Positions 56,043 through 64,000 of a stretch of DNA of 64,000 nt are shown here, in pieces. Location: positions 912,943-976,942 of the forward strand of contig JAJEKV010000058.1 of the NCBI GenBank assembly GCA_021234155.1, given 5' to 3'. Origin of the DNA: Isoetes taiwanensis. Taxonomy: Eukaryota; Streptophyta; Lycopodiopsida; Isoetales; Isoetaceae. The notes under the pieces were generated by a model. The model was not told the DNA's origin. It was given only the letters and a program-made list of their open reading frames with translations, and did not search any database. The position numbers and the translations under genes were made by a program. Position 1 is the stretch's first letter. The number at the start of each line of letters is the position of its first letter.

Positions 56043-57650
56043 TTCACAGTTAGATGTTATATTTGTTGAGAATAGTGAACTCTTTGGATGTTAACTTTAC
56101 ATAATTACATTGAATTCATAAGTATTTGCCCATTGAGTTTGGAGTATGTAATTTCAACTGTGCAAAAGGAAGATTCAATTCTTCACCATAATATCAACCT
56201 AGAATTAGTGGAAGTTTTGACAAGATCTCGAGTTGCCGGGGAGGGTCCCCCAGTTCGGCGAATTCATCGGCCTTTACCATAGAGGAATCATACATCGCCT
56301 ATGGTAGTTTAGGTTTACTGACATTTGATGCAGCATTAGGTAATGGAATCTCGACCTTATATGGCAAAAATCACACTAGTGGGCAAGAAAAGTTTTTTTT
56401 TTTTGTCTTGGATAGGGGTGGGGAAGCCCGTGATTTTCATATCACACCTGCGCCCAAAATCTCTTCGCCCTACCAGAATAAAGGAAGCAAAAAATCAGCA
56501 AATATACCTCTGGATTAAGCTGCTTTTGCTTCAAATTTGTCACAATGATAAAGTGCTTTTAATGGCATCGGATTCCCCTAAATATTTCTGAAATCATGGT
56601 TCTAAATCACCCTATATCCAAATTGGTTACAAATCATCCTAGTTTTCTTCAATTTCAATTCGATTCTCTCCTCCAGCATGGTTGCAGGTGTTTTTCCTAT
56701 TTTGGCAAATCCGGTCTTGAAATTGTGTAGAAAGATCAATCTGGGTTTCTCAAGAGTCATAATTTCTATCTGATCGATGATTTTGTGCAACGTGGCAATG
56801 AGCTGGCAGTGGCCAAGAACCAAGAACTTGGGCAGGGGGTAGCCCCCACCCAGGATTTTAGGGCATGCCCAGGAATTAATGCATTTTAAAATGCCCGGTC
56901 AATGTCAGAAGGGTGCCCAAGAAACATAATTCTTGAAATTTGATTGGTTTGAGACGTTTTATAAAAGCTTTCACCCTTAGATGTAATGCAATGGCATATT
57001 TTCATGCCACCTCAGATTTAGCTGAGATAGAGGCTCAAGGTGCTAAAATTGCAGGAAGCTAGGTTAAAAAAAAACAGAAACCGTACTTCAAATATATACT
57101 ATCTGACGCCTATGTGGCAGATTATAAAATGAAAACAGAAGCTCGGGGTATCTTATAATTTTGCTGCCATATCTGAGACTGCCGCTCTATAATGGAAACT
57201 GCTGCTTTGTAATAGCTCTGTAGGTAATGGAATGCAGAAATCCAAGGTTGTTGGTGTCGTGGAAGGTACTTAGCAGCAGTTATGTCCTCCATTGTGAACC
57301 CTAAAGCAGTCCAACAGTCCACTATCCAATTTGCATTCCAACATGTAAGTATCTCTTTCATTTTGCTTAGAAATTTGAATTCCTACGTATCCCCTGAATT
57401 TACAGGTCAATGGAACGCTTAAACCAAAGGATGATGAGAAATGTGAAATAGCCTTCTTTAACGGGTACATCTAGCACTAAATGCCCAGATGGCATCTAAA
57501 TAGCTTTGGCGTATTATTTCACTATACAATCACAATTGTTCTTCTTGTTACTGACGTTATATGTACAAATCAGGCTAAATAATGCAGAAACTACTTGGAC
57601 AATTAGCCCCTTTTCTACTTCTACTGGGGTCACAATACAATATAATTCCA
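56043..57650. other. No confident gene
   Basis: A 64-codon plus-strand frame at 56088-56282 contains STVQKEDSILHHNINLELVE and could be a retroelement remnant. The remainder is AT-rich. A short exon-like stretch for the PPR N terminus could lie in 57500-57650 but is not demonstrable. Confidence 0.4.
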
Positions 57651-59640
57651 GCAATGCTCTCTGCAGTCTGAGAGCACTTTGTGATGCGGGACGTCTGATG
57701 GCAGCATTAACCATGTTAGAAGGAATGGAGTATCAAAAAGGGATTAAGGTGAATTCTGATTCCTATGTTCCTCTCTTTGCAAAGCATGCACCGGATGAAA
57801 GTCAAAAGAAGGCATGCAAGTCCATGCCCACATTATCAAAACTAAATTCAATCTAACCATCTTCTTAGCTAACACACTTATTAATATGTACGCTAAGTGT
57901 GGAAAAATAGATGAAACACGGCAAGTGTTTGTGATATGCTACAACGAAATCTTTACACGTGGACAACAATGATATCTGGCTGTATTGTCAGGTTGAAGAT
58001 GACCATATGGCTATCAACTGTTTTAAGCAAATGCAACAAATGGGTTTCCAGCCAAATGAGGTCACCTATGCCAGTGTTTTGTGTGCATGTGCTAATTTAA
58101 ATGCTCTTCAACTGGGCAAATTGATCCATGCACATATCAGAAAGACTAGTCTCCAATCAGATGTCTTTATCTGTAGCACACTCATTGGTATGTATGTTAA
58201 GTCTGGAAATTTTGAGTATGCTCACCAAGTGTTTGATGCTATACCAAACAGAAATATTGTTTTGTGGACTGCAATGATATCAGGATATGCTCAAAGCAAA
58301 ACAGGTAGTGAAGCCATCACTTTGTTTAAGCAAATGGAGCATGATGGGATCAAGCCAAATAAGTATACATCACGTTAGTATTGTCACTGCCTGTGCACAT
58401 TCTTTACCTTTAGGCAAATGCCTCCATGCAAAACAACAAAAGGTAAGTCTAGAGCTAGATATTTTGTTGGCAGTAGTCTTGTTGGCATGTATGCAAAATG
58501 GGGAGTATGGAAGATGCTAGTAGACTCTTTCAGGAACTGCCTACAAGAGATATAATATCCTGGAATGCAATGATCTTAGGATACATGGAACGGGAGGCGG
58601 GATCAAGGCCACTGAACATCTTTGTCAAATGCAGCTGCATGGTTGAAGCCAATAAGGTCACTTATATTGGTGTTTTCAGTGCTTGTTCAAGTACTCGGTT
58701 GTTTAGTTGGGGCAAGCACATGCACACCCACCTACTCAAAGCAGGTGTTGAAATGGATATTTTTGTCGAGCCACTCTCGTCAGCATGTATGTGAAGTGTG
58801 GTAGCATAGGGAATGCTTGCCAAGCATTTGATAGGACACATACTCAAGACATCGTTTCATGGAATATGATTATTTCTGGATTTGCTCAACAGGAGATGGA
58901 GGAGAGGCTATTAGGCTCTTCAAAAGCAAAATGCATCAACACGGTTTAAAAGCGGACAACATTACTTATCTTAGTGTTTTACAGGCGTGTGCAAAGCTAG
59001 GGATTTGGATTGGGTAAAGACATGCACCTCCACTTGATCTTAAACAGCATTGAATCAGATGCCTATATCAACTCTGCACTTATTGATATGTACTCAAAGT
59101 GTGGAAATGTGCAGATGCCTGTAATGTATTTAACAAAAATTCTCACTGAGATGTTATTTCTTGGAATGCTATGATAGCTGGATATGCTGAACATGGAGAT
59201 AGAAAGGAGGTTCTTAAGCTATTTATCCAAATGCAGGAGGATGGCTTAAAAACCAGACAAGGTCACATTCATCTCTATTCTTGGGGCATGCAGCCATATG
59301 GGCCTAATTGATGAAGGCTGGTGTTATTTCAGCTGCATGAGTTGGTACGAGAGGAGATTTGAACATTACATATGTATGGTTGATCTTCTTGGACGTGCAG
59401 GAAGCTGTATGTGAAGCAAAGGATTTTATTGATATGGTACCAATCAAATTTGATCTTGTGGTGTGGGTTGCTTTTCTAGGTGCTTGTCGAAGCCATGGGA
59501 ATCTGGGAGTTAGCTGAATGTGCAGTGGAAGAGATTTTAGGATTTGGAACCCTTTAATGGGGCAGCCTATGTTCTGCTAGCAAATGTTTATGCCAGGATT
59601 AATGACTGATGAGAGATGATGTCAGGTTCAAACTGTTCAT
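57651..59640 (+). pseudogene. PLS-class pentatricopeptide repeat protein, E-type, frameshifted
   Basis: PPR motifs occur in order across several frames. NALCSLRALCDAGRLMAALT is near 57650, LANTLINMYAKCGKIDE near 57868 and CFKQMQQMGFQPNEVTYASV near 58020. SDVFICSTLIGMYVKSGNFE, IPNRNIVLWTAMISGYAQSK, MEDASRLFQELPTRDIISWN, YVKCGSIGNACQAFDRT, GLKADNITYLSVLQACAKL and WNAMIAGYAEHGD follow. [21 protein letters not shown] is near 59232-59290. The E-domain region has [24 protein letters not shown] and FNGAAYVLLANVYAR (59375-59600). No DYW domain was found after it. Such proteins bind organellar RNA, often for C-to-U editing. Frame breaks are single-base losses (for example CGAGCC for CGGAGCC near 58765). 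An intact gene with assembly errors remains possible. Confidence 0.85.
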
Positions 59641-59837
59641 CGAGGTTCTGTGGAACACAGATAATTTGCAGTGAAAAACATCAAACAACAAGATAATTGT
59701 TGATGCTTCTTTTCATTTGAAGGAATGTTTTGCAGGGATGAAGGCCTAAGGCATGAATTTAAGCCAAGGATCAGCTCTTAATGTGGGCATGAATTTCACA
59801 TGTCTTGCATGATCCTGGTTTGTTCTCAAAAATGCAG
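59641..59837. other. Spacer 3' of the PPR gene
   Basis: No recognisable motif, and no DYW-type deaminase motif. Confidence 0.5.
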
Positions 59838-59969
59838 ATGCACCTCTGGGAACAGCCAGGAGGACGAATAAATAAGACAAAAGCCAGGCTGCTGTCCCTG
59901 GATCTTAGTTGCCTTAAAAACTTGCTGGAAGACCCCAGTGGTCACAGCAGGCTACAACAATGGAAATAG
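59838..59969 (+). CDS. Candidate short ORF or exon (43 aa), unknown
   Basis: ATG directly after an acceptor-like AAAATGCAG reads MHLWEQPGGRINKTKARLLS and on to a stop at 59967-59969. Composition is protein-like but short and unrecognised. It may be an exon of a gene that includes the exons at 61093-61600, or chance. Confidence 0.2.
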   Translation: MHLWEQPGGRINKTKARLLSLDLSCLKNLLEDPSGHSRLQQWK

Positions 59970-61092
59970 CATCTCAGCTCATGCCTGGGGTCCGCGATAT
60001 TTTGGTCATTCTGTTTTGTGAAATCTTGCATCATCATAGCAAGAAGAGATGGGCCACTGATTCTTGCTCAGAAAGTAGTGCCGTTATTTGTGAACCAGAT
60101 TACCCTGGGCGTAAACTAGCGACTCCATAGGGAGTAGCTGCTGCTGACTTTGCTTGTGTATACATGTGAAAGCAGAATTTCAAGATTTACACTTCAGCTT
60201 CTTTGCTGTGTTATTATCCAATTGGGAGCCTACTTCTTTGTTCCCCATCTAATCATTCTATCGGTAGCTTCAAGGTGCTGTAATTGAACCTTCTACTTGC
60301 TTTTGTAGCCCAGCTTGGCACAAGCTCCGGATTGATGTGCTGAGCTTCAGATTTGGAAGTGATTCTATTGCCCTCTACAGATTCTATTGAGTCCTGTCCT
60401 TTGAGCAAAGTTTACAAATAAGAAATTGGCCTTACCAATGAGATGCAAAATCTTTATTTAGTTCCTATTTTATTGGGAAGATTGTACATTGCAAGAGACT
60501 TAAAATAATAGCAAACGCGATACCTATCTGGCTATCCTGATTGCCATTTTTGGATCTTGGTATTTGTTAAACATGTGCATATTTATGCAAATGATTGTCA
60601 CGACATCGATTCATTATGATAACCTTTAACTGCCTTCATTGTGGCGGGCCACTATAAATTGAGCAGCTTTTCCATAACCATAGAGCAATGACCTATAAGA
60701 AAATGATTTCTGCTTTTCTTACCTTATGCAGCTCCTCCTGGCCCCCATGAATCATAGAACAGTCTGCTAAGTTTTTCCAGATGCATTCCTTTTACAAATG
60801 CATCTGCTTTGTGTACTTCACCTTGAGGATTATGTTATTGACTGAATTGTTGCTGAGCATGAGAGAACATGGGTTCCCCAAATGAATGAGGTCACAAGTC
60901 TAAAATTTGTGCCCAGGTGACTCTTTGGGCAGGAATATCTATGCGTGGTCCATTTTGCCATGTGTTCCATATGTGTGAGATACGAGAAACACTTCTACAA
61001 TTGTCTAGCTTCTATTACTACCATCCTATATAGATGCAATCGTTGCATAGCACCTCTTCTTTAGAAACATTCTTGAACATCTGGTTCTGCAG
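59970..61092. other. Non-coding or intronic sequence
   Basis: No sustained frame; several TGCAG acceptor-like sites. It precedes a well-formed candidate exon at 61093. Confidence 0.4.
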
Positions 61093-61600
61093 GGAATTTT
61101 ACCTAGCGACAGGCTTTGCCATATTCTCAAGGCTACATTAGATCTCCACATACTGCTTCAGGTACAGTTGCCTCAGCTTTGCTGGATCAAATGTTTGATC
61201 GGATATATCGCCGTATTGATTTCAAGCATGGATAGAACCAATTAAACAATCCATTTGCAGGCAAGAGAAAGGAGCATTTTCTCTTCCAACTGGAAAAATC
61301 TTGTAAAATAATTGTCCCCTGGGGTTTAGTCCTATTCCATGCTTGATTTTTACTGTAGCTGCTCCATGCCCGCCGATTTTGCTCTGTTCTGTGCTCGATT
61401 TTTGCACTGTGCCTGCTCTATTTTTGCACTGTGCTTGTGATTTGTTGTCCAAAAGATTTATTATACATATGTCAACTTAACTTAATTTAATGCTTTTAAT
61501 GCAGATAGTTGCCCCTGTTGCAGATGGAATCAATGGCATACACTTGCCGCTGCATGGAGAGATACCTGGATATTTGGGCGAAAAAGATGCAGGTTATTAA
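61093..61600 (+). CDS. Candidate two-exon 3' end of an unknown gene
   Basis: Exon 61093-61161 (23 codons, GILPSDRLCHILKATLDLHI..) follows a pyrimidine-rich GGTTCTGCAG and ends CAG|GTACAG, a consensus donor. Exon 61505-61600 follows TTTAATGCAG, keeps phase 0 and reads IVAPVADGINGIHLPLHGEI.. to TAA. Both exons have lengths divisible by three and protein-like content. The upstream exons were not identified. No family recognised; function unknown. Confidence 0.4.
61222..61452 (-). other. Intron candidate containing a minus-strand open stretch
   Basis: Within the proposed intron. The 76-codon minus frame contains the repeated phrase GCTCTRTTTTTGCACTGTGC on the plus strand and is most likely not coding. 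Confidence 0.3.
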
Positions 61601-61960
61601 GGTTTTAGTACACCAGACCATACAAAGGTAATTTGAATGTTAATAAGCCATGGGAAGTCATCATTTAGCAAGTCCAAATAACATGTAGATATCAACCATA
61701 ATAACCATACGAACAAATTAACATGCATAGCATACCTTACAGCATTAGTCTCAAAAACAAAGATTCATCCTATAGAAATGCGTTGCACTGTGGGAAGAAT
61801 TTTGCAATTGTTTGTGAAAAGATTACGTGGAAATTGCTGGGAAAATGGCAAACTTGGTGCAGATGGTTAATGATAAGCTCATTCAAAAATTTTGTCATCT
61901 CCCACAGTGGTCGGGAACTGCCAATAAATCACTAAAATCCGATCATGTATAAAGCATTAA
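61601..61960. other. AT-rich DNA, nothing recognised
   Basis: Short open frame at 61723-61935 (+) without recognisable features. Confidence 0.45.
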
Positions 61961-62062
61961 TCATGTGCAAAGGCATGCTATGCTGGGATAGAAACATTGA
62001 GAACTTTAATCATGTGCAAAGGCATGCTATGTTGGGTAGAAACACTGACAACTTTCAAAAAC
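61961..62062. repeat. Tandem duplication of about 51 bp
   Basis: AATCATGTGCAAAGGCATGC followed by TATGYTGGG-TAGAAACA occurs twice in a row. Confidence 0.85.
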
Positions 62063-62235
62063 AAAAGGCAAGATATGCATCTAAAAACCCTACCTTTTGT
62101 TGCGGAAACATCAAAGAAAGACATGGGTGCAGAAATAATGATCTAGAGCATGGACAAATAGAATCTTTGTGCAATAAGTAAACCTTTGGCAGAAGTCCAA
62201 ACAACCCTTTTGCAAAAGCGAGTCCAGCATAAACT

Positions 62236-62308
62236 GAAATTAATTTTCTAGGACGAACACAAAAACATGAACAGAAAATAATGAAATTAATTTTCTAGGA
62301 CGAACACG
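62236..62308. repeat. Direct repeat GAAATTAATTTTCTAGGACG (two copies, about 43 bp apart)
   Basis: The 25-bp phrase ending in AACAC occurs at about 62238 and 62281. Confidence 0.85.
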
Positions 62309-62892
62309 AAAAAAATGATTGGGGCATCAAGAGGTATTGTTGACATTTTAAGAGACAAAAAAAACCGTGCTAGGGCTGCCATGGTTGTAGCGATGGCTGA
62401 AATAACCTCGAGCCAAAATCCGGCAGGGAATTTCTTGGATTTTCTAAGAGGCCAAACCGAGGCGAGAAAGAGGTTAGAACCCAAAGCTAGCTGAAGTCAA
62501 TGGACAACAGAATTTGCAATCGCATCTGGAACATGGATAACATAGATTTGCCGCGAAATCGCATCTCGGTCAGAGCAAGCACGCTAAGAATTACAGCAAG
62601 ATTGGTTCAAGCAGTAAAATTTGAGATTGTGTCATTCCAGAGGAAATAACCATAATTATTGGCCGGTATGAAATGCCAAATGTTTGAAATATCCAGATCT
62701 TATATCTAGAAAAATGTGTTGTGTATGGTAACAAGCGGTATAAAAAGTCTGACGAGTTTTTCCATGTCTAGTGCATTCATCTCATTTGGGTCAATCGACT
62801 TAGCTCCTTGCTAAGCTCCATTATATAAAGAGATGAATGCGAGCATGGAAACCTCGATCCTTCCACGCAAAAAGTAGCGATGTCTATTTGCA
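62309..62892. other. No recognisable gene
   Basis: A minus-strand frame at 62287-62484 is open but unrecognised. A TATATAAAGAGATG box lies near 62822 on the plus strand. Confidence 0.4.
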
Positions 62893-63300
62893 TCATGGGA
62901 TCTTGGCTTTTACAAATCTAAAAGGCAGGGAAATTAGAAAAAGGAAATCCACAAAAGCCAGACGGGGAGATGGAAAGGAGTCGGGGAGGGAATAGCTTAT
63001 TGCTTGTGTCTGCTGAGATATATTCTGCTTTGGAAGCGAGAAGATGAGGAAGGATGAAGAAAAAAAAAGAAAGAAAGAGAACACGAAAGACATGGAATAT
63101 CGGTTAATATGACCTACATTCTTAACGCTGACGGTTTGTAAAAATGGGCCGAGAGATATATGAAACAATGGACAAAGAGCAAAATTTGAAGGGCAATGAT
63201 GGAGAAATTCCATCTGGTAGGACCCAAGAAGTTGATTGACAGGCAATTTATGAAAAGGATCACAATTACGGCCAGACAAAAGGAAGCGCTTAGATCTCAC
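62893..63300 (-). CDS. Open frame of 135 codons, doubtful
   Basis: The frame contains a Phe/Ser-rich hydrophobic run (about residues 71-90) complementary to a purine-rich GAAAAAAAAAGAAAG tract. No homology was recognised. The hydrophobic segment is what a purine-rich strand would give by chance, so coding is doubtful. Confidence 0.15.
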   Translation of the reverse strand: MRSKRFLLSGRNCDPFHKLPVNQLLGSYQMEFLHHCPSNFALCPLFHISLGPFLQTVSVKNVGHINRYSMSFVFSFFLFFSSSFLIFSLPKQNISQQTQAISYSLPDSFPSPRLAFVDFLFLISLPFRFVKAKIP

Positions 63301-63580
63301 AGGCGAGAATCACGGATGGAACAATGCGCTAAGGAAAAGTAGAAGCTCAAAATGCGGGGCCAGCTAAGGATTGCCACAGTCCTAAAGAGGCGGCGTCGCG
63401 TTGGAAGAAACATCACGGAGTTAAATGTTGCTTCCGATACGTACCATGACTTTGATTATTACAAGGAAAAATTTTGCTTATGATGAGACATGAAGGATTG
63501 GAAGATCTATGTCAACCCTACATCAACACCAGAAAGCTAATGCGTAGCGTCGAAACCCCAGCCTATTCCACGAGCGTGCT

Positions 63581-63793
63581 ATGGCAATTGAAGAGGAAGC
63601 TTGGATTGGGGGTGATTACATTTTAAGACCGGTAAACCCTCCATTCACGGTAACCTTGGGACACAAAGAGGGATTTGGTGTCTGGAGCGGCCCGGGCGCG
63701 TATATTGCCATCTATGATCGAAGACCCACCTTTTATGACAAAGTACGACATAAGCTGATGGTACAAAGGCGTCACGGACATATTATTTGAGAT
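63581..63793 (+). CDS. Short ORF (69 aa), unknown
   Basis: ATG at 63581: MAIEEEAWIGGDYILRPVNP, then FTVTLGHKEGFGVWSGPGAY and a basic end. Codon texture is protein-like, but no family was recognised and no neighbour supports it. Confidence 0.25.
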
Positions 63794-63914
63794 ACATGAA
63801 GACGCAGCCACAGTACCCGTCTACCGAGGGGTACCGGCATTTTCGGTATTCGATAGTTGTCACAGGGGAGTTATGGAGTAAAGTCAAAGGAGCAATATAG
63901 CCATAAGCCGTATC

Positions 63915-64000
63915 AGTCAGACTCGGACAATCAGTCGATCAGATCAGATCGATCGGATCGGCGTCGAACTCGGATCGATCCGGATCGATCTGGACGGATG
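63915..64000. repeat. GATC-rich short tandem repeat at window edge
   Basis: Overlapping GATCAGATC / CGGATCGATC units run to the last base. The array continues beyond the window or marks a contig edge. Confidence 0.8.

Noticed and set aside
59641-59840. DYW deaminase domain after the PPR E domain
   Set aside because: No HxE or CxxC zinc-binding motifs were found in any frame.

Overview
The window looks like a transposon-dense stretch of a land-plant nuclear genome. A fern or lycophyte is the best guess, but this is inference. Supporting signs are a plant L1-type LINE with a zinc-knuckle ORF1, Ty3/gypsy LTR retrotransposons, a DUF7869-type gene of the kind seen in seedless plants, and an E-type PLS pentatricopeptide (PPR) gene. 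There is no bacterial-style gene packing, and no rRNA, tRNA or CRISPR array was recognised.

Layout. (1) 1-10.1 kb: an uncharacterised region that may be one element. A broken minus-strand gene (2756 to about 1) opens with the first eight residues of mature histone H3. Upstream of it lies a tandem array of short palindromes, then a small charged plus-strand ORF (3612-3926), a minus-strand fragment (4111-4719), a 240-bp tandem duplication carrying TATA-like boxes (4864-5345), and a frameshifted plus-strand DUF7869 gene (about 6556-10062). (2) 10.1-16.6 kb: AT-rich DNA with a W-box-rich repeat and two minisatellites. (3) 16604-27560: a complete minus-strand Ty3/gypsy element with LTRs near 0.58 kb, a 5-bp TCATT target duplication, gag, pol and an extra ORF downstream of pol. 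(4) 27.6-46.2 kb: an L1-type LINE. A segment of about 10.8 kb, running from inside the gypsy element to inside LINE ORF1, is present twice in tandem (about 19458-30217 and 30221-41061). The second LINE copy (38566-46199) is complete, with a small upstream ORF, ORF1, an almost intact endonuclease/RT ORF2, a poly-A tail and a candidate target duplication. (5) 47.6-50.95 kb: a GC-rich minus-strand fragment of a different non-LTR retrotransposon, cut off inside RT. (6) 51.5-52.05 kb: a palindrome-cored minisatellite. (7) 53.5 kb onward: a polypurine tract and the start of an LTR. (8) 57.6-59.65 kb: a frameshifted PPR gene. (9) 59.8-64 kb: weak coding traces, one well-formed two-exon candidate and short tandem repeats.

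Data quality matters here. Where the duplicated copies differ, differences fall repeatedly on CAG/CTG trinucleotides, which appear as CG-containing strings in one copy. This fits uncorrected long reads miscalled at CHG-methylated cytosines better than real mutation. Many frameshifts in this window, including those in the uncharacterised region at the left end, may therefore be technical. Entries marked pseudogene mean 'reading frame broken in this sequence'.
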